Below are positions 1-12,652 of a DNA stretch of 64,000 nucleotides, piece by piece. A program made the translations under genes and the position numbers. The stretch's first letter is position 1. Each line of letters opens with the position of its first letter. The notes beneath the pieces are model-generated. The model was not told the DNA's origin, did no database searches, and saw only the letters and a list, made by a program, of their open reading frames with translations. Source of the stretch: Glycine soja (lineage: Eukaryota; Streptophyta; Magnoliopsida; Fabales; Fabaceae). The stretch is from the NCBI RefSeq assembly GCF_004193775.1, contig NC_041016.1, positions 41,436,022-41,500,021 on the forward strand. Direction: 5' to 3'.

Positions 1-1079
1 AGCTTGTAGAGCCCATGCCTAAAGATGACCTTGAAGTTGTCCTGGAATTTTATGCAAATGCTTGGCCTACTAAGGAAGGTGTTATGGATAAGCGCTCTAA
101 AGTGCGAGGCCAATGGATTCCTTATGACACAGATGCCATCAACCAATTTTTAGGGAATCCATTGATCGTAGAGGAGGGACAACAATGTGAATACACTGCA
201 ATAAGAGGTCAGACTACAGGTTTTGATGAAAAGGCCATTGATCAGCTACTTTGCTTCCCAAGACGTAATTTTTTATGGAGCATGGAAAGGAAGTGGTTTC
301 AAATAATGCACACCAACATGATGACTCTGACTTAAATCTGGATGACTTTCCTTCTCAGCAATATCCTACTGAGTGACCACAACTCTGATCTTACCCTACC
401 TAAATGTTAGCTGGTTTACAACATTATGGAGTAGATCAGTGTTCATGTGGCCCAACTCATTTCAAATGATATCCATCAGTTTGTTGGTACTGAACCTCCT
501 AGGCATCCAGTGGATCCAGAAAAGTCCAACAAGGCACTGGGTTTTCCTGCTTTAATTACAGATCTCTGCCAATTCAATGGAGTACCAGACACACCAACAA
601 AACACATATGGCCTCCAATTAACAAATCATTTATTGAAAAATATTGCATGCCAAGGCAGGTACAACAACTAGAGTAGGATCAACAACCTCAACCAGCAAC
701 AGATGCACCACCACCACCTCCATGTCAGCCACCATCCTTGGAGTCCATCTCAATCCACTTGCAGAGGATGGAGCTCCAGATGCACACGTACATGCGTCAT
801 TTGGCTGACTAGCAGGCAACAAATCATAGGGGCCATATGCAATTAAATGACAACTTCTACCACTACACACTGCACCAGCATTGTCAGGACCCTAGCCCTT
901 ACCCTTGGCTTACTCCCGAGAAGTTTAGAGTCACTATTGCATGACCTGGAGACAAGTCTATTTTTCAGGAAGAGGCAGGACTTGTAGATGCTCAAGGAGC
1001 TACCCAAGGAGATGAAGGAAGAGCTGAGGAAGATGAAGACATGGCGGATTTGGTTGATTATTTCATTGAAGAAGACTGA
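1..1079 (+). pseudogene. Plant transposon-protein (env-position) ORF of Athila/Calypso-like element, 3' part, broken
   Basis: One reading frame (visible from base 15) can be followed to TGA at 1077-1079. It resembles the uncharacterised plant transposon-protein domain that often lies after pol in Athila/Calypso-type Ty3/gypsy elements; that family assignment is from memory. Visible pieces include VRGQWIPYDTDAINQFLGNP near the start, LGFPALITDLCQF in the middle and an acidic tail ending DLVDYFIEED. In-frame stops occur at 333-335, 408-410, 432-434, 675-677, 810-812 and 942-944; several look like Gln codons turned into TAG or TAA, so it cannot encode a full protein. The N-terminal part lies outside the window. 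A relative with the same blocks, on the other strand, is at 60,722-61,978. The position, just before a polypurine tract and LTR, supports an internal 3' ORF of a retrotransposon. The protein's role is unknown. Confidence 0.75.
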
Positions 1080-2541
1080 GCTCCTTAGCCATGATCTTCA
1101 AAAATTTGCAAACTTGTCTTTTTGTTTATTTATCGCTTTGTATTAAAATTTCAGTACTTTATTATAGTTACTATTTTGGATTTTTGTTTACGCTTGTTTA
1201 TTTTGCCTATTTTACACGTGGTTTGATATTCTGTTAGTTTAGTTATAGATTATAACTCTTTTTTGGAACTTAAACAGAAAAAATTTCTTGATCATAACCT
1301 GCTTTGGAAAGAATCAAACAACCAATATTTTTGAAACTTATATTTTGGATCAAAACACAAAAAGGAATTCTTTTGAAAAAATTAAGAATGAAAAACAATG
1401 AAGGACTTTCCCAAAACCTAGATGAATTCAGATGTTTTTGCATGGACTTGATAAAAGAACAAATTTTGAAACATTGATTTGATTTGAATATGGAAACAGG
1501 CCTTAAGCTTTAGTGATTGTGTGCAACCACAGATTTTACATTGAGCGTCCTCATTGATATGTTCTACATTTGGTCTTGCATGAATTTCTAATTGTCATAA
1601 CATATGATTCATGGATATGATCTAGGCATTCTTTCTTTCTTTCTTTACATTTTAAGCCATTGACCAAACAGTTATACCAATGAATACTATTTTACCATTT
1701 GCAAGCCCTTTGAGACAAACACTTGATATTTTGTTGGAACACTAACCTAAGATAAAAGTTTCCTACCTTACCTTAGGTTAGGAGAGCAAGGGTGCTTTGA
1801 GGGGAATTTCTATCATTTGGCGGCTAATGTGATGTAAATACTCTATTTCTATGGGTATTAAAGGAAATTAAATAGTTATCAGAAAATAAAAGAACAAAAA
1901 TGGAAAAGAAAAGAGAAAAGAAAAAGAAAAGCAAAGTTCTTTGTGAATAAATAAATGTTTGAATCATGTACAGAGTTGTTGTATATATCTAAAGAAGTGA
2001 TAACTTTGTTGGAAAAAAAAGGATAGGAAGTTCTTTAAAAGATCCAACCTTAAAAGACCTATTGATCCATGTTTGAATATCTAGAAAAACCAAGATTTCC
2101 TTCAAAACCAGACCCAACCTTAAAAGACCTATTGATCCATGATGATTATGCACATTATCTTTGATTTGATGAGAAATGACTTGCAAAATTAATTTATGAC
2201 ATATTAGTGATTAGAATTGAGATGAAACACTTTCCTGTGTGAGAAATATACACATTTGAGAGGTTTTCCTCTGTTTGAATGAATCCAATGTTTCCTATGA
2301 TGTTCTTTAGAAAACAAAATGCAAATCGGTCTTAATCTCATTTTTGGTTCTCTAAATTCCATTTATGTGCTTTCATTTCTCATTGTTGCATTTTAAAAAT
2401 GTTGTTCTAATCAGTTTGGGGATTGATTCTTCAGAAAGCATGTTCACAATTTTTTGAAGAATATTATTTTTATTTATACTATTATTATTATAATTTTTTT
2501 TACTTTGCTTGAGGACAAACAATATTTTAGGTTGGGGGAGT
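1080..2541 (+). other. Noncoding 3' internal region of the Athila/Calypso-like element with polypurine tract
   Basis: No coding potential is seen. The stretch links the env-position ORF to the LTR. It holds a 28-bp direct duplication (near 2047 and 2114), a CTTT microsatellite near 1632, and at its end the conserved TTGCTTGAGGACAAACAA block followed by the purine run GGTTGGGGGAG (about 2530-2540), which should prime plus-strand synthesis. The same block and a similar purine run precede the LTR of the - strand element at 59,271-59,330. Confidence 0.7.
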
Positions 2542-4795
2542 TTATAAATGCCAAATTTCAGTTATTTTTAGGATTAAATTGTTAGCACTTACCCTTTGAT
2601 TGTAATGGTTTTCGTATAAACTACCCTTAAATCTTAGTTGTTTAAATATGAAAGATTAATCCATGATTTTGTAGGTTTTGATGGTTGTTTGTTAGATCCA
2701 GAAACAAAGCCGAAAGGAAGGGCAAAATGGTTTTTTCACAGAGATTTCTGACCCCAAATTCGCCCAAGCTAGCATCCAGCTCGCCTAGGCTAAAGATGTA
2801 ACTTCAGCCCTAAGCAAGCAACTCACCTGGGCGAGTGGATGCCTTCACCAGTAAGCAACAAACTCGCCTAGGTGAACTACAGCTCGCCTAGGCAAATTTG
2901 TCTACTCTCCTAGGTTGTTTTCTATAAATAGTCATCCATTGTAGAAGGAAAACACATTCTAGATGAACAAAAACCATAGAGAAACATAAAGAAAGAGTGA
3001 AGAAAAGGGAGAAAAGTAAAACTGGAGCCGAGGCATTGTAGAGTTGTGACCGTGGATCACCTCATTCGTCATTTTTCTTGTTAGTCTTGTGCTCTATGCA
3101 ATGATTGCTTAGTTTTTCTTAAGGAATTGATGTAATCTTTGTACCCTTATGTATCCCTTTTGATATTATATATGTATAAATATTTTCTACTTATTGTTGG
3201 TAACTTAATTCTACTCGTAATGCTTGATTCTATTTGATCACTAGGGTCATGAAATTGGATTTTAAGTGAGACTGGAAAGTAATCTTAGAATTTGAACTGA
3301 ATGATTTTACTCTTTACGTTACATTGCTAGAAACATAGCATAACGGTTTGCTTGCAAGAAAACACGAGAATATAATTGTAATGCTGAGATATTTACTACA
3401 TATGTGAGGGTTCGATATTTAGTAAATATTCTTAGGTTCCAAGAGCGAGGGATCGACTTGGGATAACTTAATGTGTGCATCAGTAATGTTGGAAAATGAT
3501 TCATAGATGTTAACCTTATTAGGATACTAAGGGTATGAACGATGAAATCCAATCCTATGTTTTCTTGAATTAATTTAAGTCGTTTCCACAATTTACGTAT
3601 TTTTGGCACACTAAATTTCGTTGTTTCCGTATGATGCAATCCTACCCCGCATGGGCATTGGATAGAAGACTCCAAGAAGATTGGGCCAGAGATGCAAGTA
3701 TGAGTCCGCTTATCTTTGTACATATTAGATTAAGGTTTCATTATTTGTGGGCCTTGTATTTAGGGCTCCATAATATAGGTAAAGTATCTTAGAAATGTAG
3801 GATTTTTCAGCCCTTGTATTTTGGGGCACCTAGAGTAGTTTTTGTATTAGGGGTAGTTTTGTAATTTCACATGCATTAAGTGAATATTTGATGTGTGTGG
3901 TTGGATATAAATTTAATTGAATTGGGAAAAGCCCAATCCAATTAAATTTTAGAGGGGGAGGTGAGCGTTTGCTTGCTACACCTCATTGCCACATCATATA
4001 GTCACACTTTGTGCATGTCCTTCATGTTTTACATGCCTCATGACACCTAAGCACACTTAGTGAAGAATTTTGGACTTGATCTTGGGTTAGTGGGCTGAAC
4101 CATAGCTAAAATTCACTAATCATAATTAGTGAAATTTTGACTCCAAAATTTGGCTCCACAAATTCAATTTCAAATTCAAGTGAAATTTAAATAGAAATTC
4201 AAATTTCCCTCCAATTTTATGTGACACTTAGGTTATAAATAGAGGCCACGTGTGTGTATTTTTTCAACTTCGATCATTTAAGAATTACACTTCAAAGTTC
4301 ATACCTTATTTGAGGCACAAAATTTCATGCTCCTTCTCTCCCTCTCCCTCCACTCCTCTTTTCTTACCTCAAGCTCTTATCCATGGCTTCCTATGGTGGT
4401 GAGCTTCTTGACTTATCTTCTCCTTTAAGTGGCGTCTCCAATCATCTTTCTTCCATCTCCAATTCCGCTACCATTGATCTTCAAGAAGCAAAGGACTTCA
4501 TTGATGAAGAAGATCCAAGGCCTACAAGCTCAAATGGAGCTACATCACCTTATTTCCATTATTTCCATATTTTCGTTATTCCCGTAATTCCGTTATTTTA
4601 ACTATTCTTTTACTTTAAGTTTTCTTTAGTTAGTCAAACCAAAACCAATGACATTTGATTAAATTTATACATAACTATTGAATTGATAACCTTTATCTGA
4701 ATGAAGTAAGTAAACTCAAGTCCATGTGGAGACGAACTCTTTTATAAATGTGAAACCTACAACGACAATTGGTACGCTTGCCAAAAGTCTTAACA
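2542..4795 (+). repeat. 3' LTR of Athila/Calypso-like element (family A), interrupted
   Basis: This LTR starts immediately after the polypurine tract (TTATAAATGCC, a mutated TGATAA start) and ends CTTAACA at 4795, where copia sequence begins. It aligns along its length with the solo LTR at 6,105-7,398 except for about 930 bp of extra sequence near 3,633-4,561. The stretch at about 2,755-2,915 is rich in variants of the palindrome CTCGCCTAGGCGAG. A TATAAATA motif near 2,923 could be the LTR TATA box. The boundaries are good to a few bases because both ends can be compared with the second copy. Confidence 0.8.
3633..4561. mobile_element. Unclassified ~0.93-kb insertion inside the family A LTR
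   Basis: This block is absent from the sister LTR at 6,105-7,398, whose sequence runs straight across the site (near 7,160-7,175). It is flanked by similar short words, TTTCCGTAT on the left and TTTCCATAT on the right, which may be a decayed target duplication. It contains a + strand open frame (4383-4601, starting MASYGGELLDLSS) of unknown meaning and a TATAAATA near 4,236. No transposase or reverse transcriptase is visible. It could be an old solo LTR or another non-autonomous element; the exact ends are uncertain by about 5-10 bases. Confidence 0.6.
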
Positions 4796-4951
4796 ACCTT
4801 TTGATCTAATGATTCTCCCAGCTAATCATATAGAGGTTACCTTTCTCTTGGCAGAGAAGAGTAGGGACCCATCTCTATTTTGGACAATACATTCATCTTT
4901 GTTAAAGGAACACCATATCCACTGTCACATAATTGACTTATGCTAAGGAGA

Positions 4952-6104
4952 TTATTTGAGCCCTTCAACAAACAAAACATCATCAATAGAGGAATGTGGA
5001 TGAATACTTTTCGTACCCATTCCTATTATTCTTCCTTTTTTATTCCCTCCGTAGGTGACAATTCCACCATAATAGGGGGAGTCAAGCATTGGAACATAAA
5101 CTTTTCTCCTATATTGTGATGTGAGCAGCCACTGTCCAAGTACCATGATAGGCGTTGGCTTCCTACTATTAAAGACATCTGCAACATGAATTATTATTTT
5201 CTTAGGTACCAAAATCTTTTAGGGTCCTCTTGTTTTAGCCTTGAATGCATTGGATGAAACTATTCTAGGTTAATCCCTGCATTTGGACGTCAAATGCCCA
5301 ACTTTACCATGGAAGTAACAAACAATGGTGTCTTCATCATGAACATAAATCTTTCTGTCATATCCATTGCCATATTTGTTAGAAGGACATTTACTATATC
5401 TTAACAGTTTGCCAAGATTTTTTTGTTCGACTAACAAATTTGGCCAATGTAGATTTTAAGGTTCCAATTTCCTCATGAAGTTTTACAACATCCTGGGGTT
5501 GACCCTTAAATTTTTCATTCTTCAAAAGCTTTTCATTTAAGAATTTCATAAATCTTTTATATTCTTCACATTCCACCCAAAGATTATGTTTACTTATTTT
5601 AAGGTCCTCATAATCTTTGTGTGCTTGTGCGCATTCCATCCATAGATCATGTCTCTCTTCACTTTGATTGTCATCAAGTTCATTCAGTTCCTTTAGATCC
5701 TGTTGTAGACCTTTTAGTTTGTTTTCCAACTCCTGAAAGTTCTCCAATATAGTAGATTTTTCTTTGGCAATTGTCTCATTCTCAAGACATAGCTTGGATT
5801 CCTTTTTCCTTAAAAACTTCACAAGCATCACATGTTTTAGTGGACTCGTCCAATGAAACATTTACTTTATCTTGAAGGGTTTTTTCAAGTTCCATATGAT
5901 CTTTGGACAACTTTTTGAAATCTTCTTACAAGTTATTGTAAGCTTTTAAAAGAATTGACATGTTTGATAGTAGTTTAATAATCCTTTTTAAGAGATTCAA
6001 GATCATCAATATTTATCTCATCCTTCTGGTCTAATTTGGATTCTTCAAAAGCTATATGTGTCATAAGACATAGATTGGTTTCTTCTTCATCTTCATCAAA
6101 CAAG
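4952..6104 (-). pseudogene. Copia gag C-terminal part, zinc knuckle and protease, broken
   Basis: From 6,104 downward on the - strand an acidic stretch (FDEDEEETNLCLM) leads into a charged coiled-coil-like open frame (5861-5394), typical of gag in soybean-type copia elements. A retroviral-type zinc knuckle follows at about 5,320-5,279, reading CYFHGKVGHLTSKC; relative to the CX2CX4HX4C pattern its second cysteine is replaced by His. The protease active-site region WYLDSGCSHH is at about 5,145-5,116 with the DSG triad intact, but the frame shifts before the continuation GGIVTYGGNKKGRI (ORF 5212-4952). The last words, SIDDVLFVEGLK, fit the end of the protease/pre-integrase region. Several frame breaks make it nonfunctional. 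Confidence 0.8.
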
Positions 6105-7398
6105 TGATAAGTACCAAATTTTGATTATTTTTAGGATTAAATTGCTAGCACTTATCCTTTTATTGTAATAGTTTTCTTATAAACTACCTGTAACTCTAGT
6201 TGTTTATATATATTGAATATTTACTAATGTTCTTGTTTAAATATGAAAGATTCCTCCATGATTTTATAGGTATTTGATGGTTGTTTGTTAGATTCAGAAA
6301 CAAAGCCAAAAGGCAGGGCAAAATGGTCTTTTCACAAAGATTTCTAACCCTAAATTCGCTCAAGCTAGCATCCAACTCGAAGCAACTCATCTTGGGGAGT
6401 GGATGCCTTCACCATTAAGCCACAATTCGCCTGGGCGAATTTCCTTGCACTCCGTAGTTGTTTTCTATAAATAGCCATGCATTTTTGAAGGGAAGGAAAA
6501 TCACAGCAGAAGCCAAAAAGAGAGAAAAACGCAAAGAGAGTCAGTAAGAAGGAGAAGAGGAAAAGTGGAGCTGAAGCGCTGCAGAGTTGTGACTGTAGAT
6601 CACTTCCTTCATCATTTCTCTTGTTAGTTTTGTGCTCTGCACAATGATTAGTTAGTTTTTCTTAAGGATTGGATGTAATCTTTATACTCTTATGTATCCC
6701 TTTTGATATTATATATGTATGAGTCTTTTCTACTCATTATTGGTAATTTTATTCTACTTGTAATGTTTGATTCTATTTGATTACTAGTGTCATGAAATTT
6801 GATTTTATGTAAGACTGGAAAGTAATCTTAGAATTTGAACTGAATGATTTTACTCTTTACGTTACATTGCTAGGAATAGAGCAAAACATTTTGATTGCAA
6901 AAAGCACAATAATAAAATTGTAATGCTGAGGTATTTACTGCATATGCGAGGGATCAGTATTTAGTAAATATTCTTAGGTTCCAAGTACAAGGGATCGACT
7001 TGGGATAACTTAATGTGTTCATCAGTAATGTTGAAAAATGATTCTTATATGCTAATCTTATTAGGATACTAAGGGTATGAATGATGAAATCCAATCCTAT
7101 GTTTTCTTGAATTAATTGAAGTCATTTTTGTAATCTACGTATTTCTAACACATTGAATTTCGTATTTCCGCATTTCCGTTATTCCCGTAATTCAGTTATT
7201 TTCACTATTCTTTTACTTTAAAGTTGTCTTTAGTTAATCAAACCGACACCAATGACATTCGATTAAATTTGTACACAACTATTGAACTAACAACCTTTAT
7301 CTTAATGAAGTAAGTAAACTCAAGTCCCTATAGAGACAAACTTTTTTATAAATGTGAAACCTACAACGACAATTGGTATGCTTGCCAAAAGTCTAACA
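6105..7398 (+). repeat. Solo LTR, family A, inserted in copia gag
   Basis: The 1,294-bp sequence begins TGATAAGTACC and ends GTCTAACA (TG...CA). It aligns end to end with the LTR at 2,542-4,795 minus that copy's insertion. No internal retrotransposon sequence adjoins it: copia gag continues on both sides. The flanks ACAAG (6100-6104) and ATGAG (7399-7403) differ at two positions, both transitions, and may be a worn 5-bp target duplication. Palindromic CGCC(T)AGGCG-like words lie at about 6,355-6,440. Confidence 0.8.
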
Positions 7399-7403
7399 AT
7401 GAG

Positions 7404-8079
7404 GTGTTGTCCAGATCCTCCTAGGTGTGTATGAGACTTTCTCTTCCTTGTTCTTATAGTGTTTCTTCTTGTCTTGAGACTTCTAGAGTTCTAGGTATTC
7501 AAATTTGAAGTGTCAATGTTCTTGCATCCATAGCATACTGTGGAGCTTTTGCCTTTGTCTTTCCTTTCCATGAGCATCTTTTTTGAGGAGTTCTTCCATC
7601 TAGATTTGCCTTTGTTTTCCCACATCTTTCATGAGTTGAAGGATGGTTTGAAAGAAGCCAAAGATACTTTGTATGTCTTCACCTTCTTCAATATAGAAGA
7701 GTTCATACTTATGAGTGAGGAGACTTAGTTTGTTCCTTTTTACTTGTGACATTCCTTCATAGATTACAACAAGAGTGTCCCACATTTGCTTGGCACTCCT
7801 GAAGCTATATGCTTTGGTGTATTCTTCTTCAGATAAGGTGCATAACATAATGTTCTAAGCCTTGCAGTTGAGCAGAAATATGAGTGTTTGCTCCTCCGTC
7901 CACTGGCTTCTTGGAATTATGTTTAACTCGTCATCATATGGAATGTGATTTCCATTTTCTACCACATCCCATAGGTCAATGTGAGTGGACTCAAAATGAG
8001 CTATCATTTGTTCCTTTCAGTAGTCATTTTTTACACATATGAACATGCGTGGTTTGTTGGTAAAGTATCCTTCTTCCAT
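7404..8079 (-). pseudogene. Copia gag N-terminal part, broken
   Basis: The start codon is at 8079 on the - strand (MEEGYFTNKPRMF), about 60 bases after the primer-binding site. The frame has an early TGA after KNDY and a TAG after LLNCKA, both at places where homologues usually have Trp or Arg (family knowledge from memory). The block AYSFRSAKQMWDTLVVIYEG is the recognisable copia gag (UBN2-type) signature. Coding similarity continues to the edge of the inserted LTR at 7,403 and resumes at 6,104. Gag would have formed the retrotransposon particle; this copy cannot. Confidence 0.75.
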
Positions 8080-8140
8080 GTTTTTCTTTGATTGTTGGAT
8101 CTTTTTCTCAATATTGTTAAATACTCAACCCGTGAGGCCA

Positions 8141-8154
8141 AACTTTGATGCCAA
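8141..8154 (-). other. Copia primer-binding site (initiator Met tRNA type)
   Basis: On the - strand the sequence TTGGCATCAAAGTT follows the LTR end TTTCA after a short spacer. It matches most of the usual plant copia site TGGTATCAGAGC, complementary to the 3' end of initiator methionine tRNA. Its place between LTR and gag start fixes the LTR boundary and the element's orientation. Confidence 0.65.
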
Positions 8155-8155
8155 T

Positions 8156-11100
8156 TGAAATAACAACAATTACACTAAAATAGGGGATGAATAGTTTGTT
8201 AATCAAATATACTAACTTTTTGATAAATAGAGACTATAATTGGAAACTTAGGAAGATAGAAATAAAGGAGTCATCCATTGATGGAAAAAAAAAAGTTTAA
8301 TGAAAAAAATATAGTCATGTTAGTAATATTAAGACAGTATTTTCACAAATGCTTTTTAGTGAAACACTTGTTCTGAAGATAGCACCAAAAACAACTTAAA
8401 AAATACTCAATAAAACCACTTAAGAGAAATGTAGAAACACTTGGTTTATATTGGTTCACTCAAATAGACCTATGTTCTCTTTTACTTAACTGTAAATAGT
8501 TTTACTAATCAAAACTTTGATTACAAACAAGTAATCTGACTTGCCACTCCTGGCTATACAAGTATTCTCTTTGTTGTGAATGTATGAATACATGAATTTT
8601 GATGATGCCAAAGAAGAATCAAACAAGGCCGCTTCAAAGGATAAGCATTTGCTTCAAGATTAATTCAAGATTGCTTCAACAAACTATGACACCCTCTACC
8701 CTCACATATATACTAATAAAGGAATAAAAAAAATTCAAATATTAACTAAAAGTATTTTTAAAACATTTTTAAATACAAGCCTTTCAAAAGGGTAAAAGGC
8801 TCGCATTCACTTTCTTCTACATCATATTCAAACTTGTCCAAATAAATAATAAAGTATTCTCGACTCAAACAAGGTCGTCTAAGCTTCATACAATTAATAT
8901 AGAACCTATATCCTAATGTCACATCCAATAAGTGCGTTGTGTTCCCGTGTCCTCTAGTATGAGGATCTTCATAGTCATTCACCTATTCATCTGCTCCCCC
9001 GAACACAAGTTCAAGATCATCACAAGATCCAAACACAACAATACACAGGGAGTAAGTTATCACATTCCTAGCTAATAGAGAAACAAGACAATTAAATATA
9101 CATATTATATAAATGAGATACCACTTGCTTAAACATAGCTCACGTAACTTCATTACTTCATCATTCAAAATTCACTTTTCAATCATCAATCACATTACAC
9201 AAGAATTCCACACTCCGATCAAGATATAATAACACATCAATTTCATAATAAACAATTAGCAAGCATATGCAACAGTTATGCTAAGACTCAATCCTATATG
9301 CAATGTGGTACCATGTCAATGAAAAACCACTCTGGGGCGCTTAGGAGTACATAACAAGACACACCACACAATGGGTTTGTCAAGTCACTCTCACTAAGTA
9401 AGATCATAGGGAGACTAGTCAGGGTCACGATATTTTGCGAGAATGCTCCAACCATATGGGATCAGCATAGGCTTAAAGGAGCACTCAAACCCGGTGACCC
9501 CCAAGGCCTACACTCTAAAGAGTCTCTCAGGGCCTTTCCCTCCTGATTCAGGTCCAACCCCTAAAATCAATTTAGCACACAGACACTGCTCGTGAATTAT
9601 ACAATACTCACGACCTCACATATTGCGCTACAATTTAACACTGGTTCCTAAATAGGAAACCTACACTTTCTCTTTAACACTGGTTCCTAAATTGGAAACC
9701 TACACTTTCTCTTTAACACTGCGCATTTACACTTTTCTCAAGATAACACTGGTCGGGTTATTGTACAATTCACAACTTACAACACAAATAATGTCACATC
9801 AAGAGTTAATCACACACTTATTCACAACCAAAACTCATTCACAATTTCACATCTCATAATGTCACAATCCATCATCACATGTTTTCACGTATCTCACAAT
9901 CCAACATCTGATCTACTTTACACTTTTACTCAATCTCAATAACAATATTATAATCTCAAGGCAACATATTATTCCACAATTCATTGCATATTTCATTTAT
10001 AAGCATTGTTCATGAATTATACAATACTCACGACCTCACACTCGTGTTTCAAACACGTTTAACACATTTTGCTACAATTTAACACTGATTCCTGAATAGG
10101 AAACCTACATTTTCTCTTAAACACTGTGCATCAATGCTTTTCTCAAGATAATACTGGTCGGTTTATTGTATAATTCATAGCTCACAATATAATTATTGTC
10201 ACATCAAGTGTCAAACACACACACACACTTATTCAAAATCAAATATCATGCCCATAATTTAACATCTCATAATATCACATCAACCATCTCATTTTTACAT
10301 GTATCTCGCAAATTGACACATTCAACTTTGTACTACTCAATCTTCACAATAATATTATAATACCATTATAATAACTTATTACACCTTATAACTCATATAC
10401 ACATCAAACAATAATAATATTTGCATGATACAAAACATATATATGTATATGTATATAGTAAATTAAACTACATTGTTTTTAATCAAAGAATTTCTATAAC
10501 AATTAATTTAATAATACATCAAAAGAAATTACCACTAGGCATTAACCTTATAATTTTCTTTAATTTATTATTCTAGTATTACAATAATTATATACACATA
10601 ACATGTTAATCATCATCGTAGAAAAATTAGAACAAGATAATAATTTGTATAAAATAAGTCATTGAATAATATTATTTAAAATATAATTTACGTTAATAAA
10701 AAGAGCTTAATTTTTTAAAGGGATTCACACTCAACAACGGAACATATCAATTTCACAGCAATTTCTCATTAGGGCATCAACTGATTCATCAAACATATAT
10801 AATTCACTGTAATAATTATAAGGATAAAGTGAAAATTGCAAAAACATCCCAAAACTCATTCCAATTGATATATCTAAGAATCCCTACACATGTTCTCACT
10901 AATCCCCAATTATGAATAACACATCCCTTACCTCTAAGCGGGCTCACGTGTTAGCATCTGTAGCAGTTCCCTGAGATTCCTTCAGTTTTTTTTCTCTAAC
11001 TGTTCCGATAGAGTTCCCAAACGTCAGAGAAGTAGAGAAGGGATTGAAGTCTCCACTTGTACTGTCTTGGTGCGATTCCTTTTTCCCTCTCCGTGAATAT

Positions 11101-12652
11101 TATCTCGCAAATCCCAACGGTGAATATGTGAGGAACTGAATCACGAACCACATATCAACATTTCATGCAAATCCAACGGTTAACGAAACCGGGATCGTAG
11201 ATTTACTGAGACCGTTTTGGGTTTCTGCGGGAAAGGAAAAAGCTACGATGCGAAAGGTATTTCTCTCAGCTCAAATATGATACCGAAATTCCCAACGGTG
11301 AGAATTCTCGGAATTGGGTTGTAAACGTGGTGCTCAAATTTCATGACGATCCAACGGTAAATTAATTCGAGATCGCTATTTTTTTTTCTGAGACAGGTTT
11401 GGTGAGCTGCGAGAAAAAGAAAGGGTTTTGAGAGGAGAAGGGAAAAAACAAAAATGAGGAAAAGAAGAAGCATCGTCAGTCTGAAAACTGACCTAACATA
11501 ACTATTTATACCTAGGGTGCACACAACTTATTATTACTCTATTTATTTGTTTTTAATATTTTATAAAAAAGAACTCTATTTTATTCCATATCAAATGAAT
11601 AAATCAAATGTTCTTTTTTTTTTCTTCAAATCATTATTTCTCATTATTTATTTATTTATCAAAACCTAATCATTTTTCTAAAACTTTATTTATTTAACAA
11701 TAAAAATTCTTTTTAAATTGGCTTACGAAAAATGGGATGTTACACAAACAAAGCCTTGTTTCAAGATTCACTAAAGATCAAGTCTTGCCTCAAAACAAAG
11801 GATTTCAAAGTCATGCAAGGCTCTAGTAATCGATTACCAGGAAGAGTAATCGATTACCAGAAGGGAAGAATGAAAAAGAGTTGTTGAAAAGGGTTTTGAA
11901 TTTGAATTTTGAACATGTAATCGATTACCATATGTCTATAATCGATTACCAGCAACGGAACTTTGGAAATTCAAAGTCAAAAGTCATAACCCTTCAAAAC
12001 ATAACTGTGTAATCGATTACTAATGGAGAGTTTTCAGAAAATCTGCCAACGGTCACATCTTTTGATTGGATTTGTGAATGGCCATCAAAGGCCTATAAAT
12101 AGGTGACTTGGGCACGAATTTTAAAGAGAGAGTTTTGCTTGTTCAAAATGTCTTATCCTCTCAAAAGGAAATGAGAGAGATTCCAAGAGAAATTCATTGT
12201 CAAATGTTCTCTCAAAAGAAACTCTTGGGCAAACACTTGCAAATCCATTAAGAGTTTCTCCATGGACTTCAATTGCAATATCCTTTTCTTCAAGAGAAAA
12301 TTCTTCTTTCTTTCTTCTCATTCAAAGAGATTGATTAAGGGACTAAGGGTCTCTTAAGTTGTAAGGATTCCTGAATACAAGGGATAGGTTGTCCCAGTGT
12401 GGTTCAGACTTTGTAAATGGATTCTTACAAAGGGAGTGGAAAATCTCAAGTGGGTTGCTTGAGTACTGGACATAGGCACGGAATTTGCTGAACCAGTATA
12501 AAACTGTGTTTGCATTCTCTCTTCCCTTATCTCATTTATTTTGTTGCAATCAATGTTGTCTTTCATGTTTAAAGAACATTATTAAATTGATTGTTGCTTC
12601 TTCTGCATTCTAAGCCTATCCCTCTTAAGTTATTGAGGTTGTTGGTCCAACA
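8156..12652 (-). repeat. 5' LTR of the copia element (split by a nested LTR)
   Basis: On the - strand the LTR starts TGTTGGACC at 12,652 and ends TTATTTCA at 8,156, just before the primer-binding site. After removing the 3,060-bp nested LTR and one 5-bp duplication the length is about 1.43 kb. The part at 11,826-12,025 carries five copies of the perfect palindrome TAATCGATTA. The inner end is well supported by the primer site; the outer end rests on the TGTTGG consensus only, since the partner LTR is outside the window. Confidence 0.6.
8680..11749 (-). repeat. Solo LTR of a long-LTR retrotransposon, flanked by CAAAC duplication
   Basis: The element occupies 8,685-11,744 (3,060 bp) and is flanked by a perfect 5-bp direct repeat CAAAC at 8,680-8,684 and 11,745-11,749. 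On the - strand it starts TGTAACATCCC and ends GGGTGTCATA, an imperfect inverted terminal pair typical of LTRs; the last bases look like a mutated TGTCACA. No internal coding region is present, so it is a solo LTR produced by LTR-LTR recombination. A truncated relative in + orientation is at 56,290-57,936. The ORFs inside it show no family similarity. Confidence 0.85.

Larger units (their letters stand above)
4796..12652 (-). mobile_element. Decayed Ty1/copia retrotransposon, 5' half, with nested insertions
   Basis: Read on the - strand the order is LTR (12,652 to 8,156), primer-binding site, gag, zinc knuckle, protease, which is the copia order. The rest of pol and the 3' LTR are not seen; they should lie beyond the family A element that cuts the copia element at 4,795/4,796. 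Three elements have landed in it: a ~3-kb solo LTR in its own LTR, the family A solo LTR in gag, and the family A element in pol. Stops and frameshifts show that it is dead. Confidence 0.8.

Noticed and set aside
3319..3723. 134-residue - strand ORF across the LTR and its insertion
   Set aside because: It crosses the border between the family A LTR and the inserted block, so it is a chance frame.
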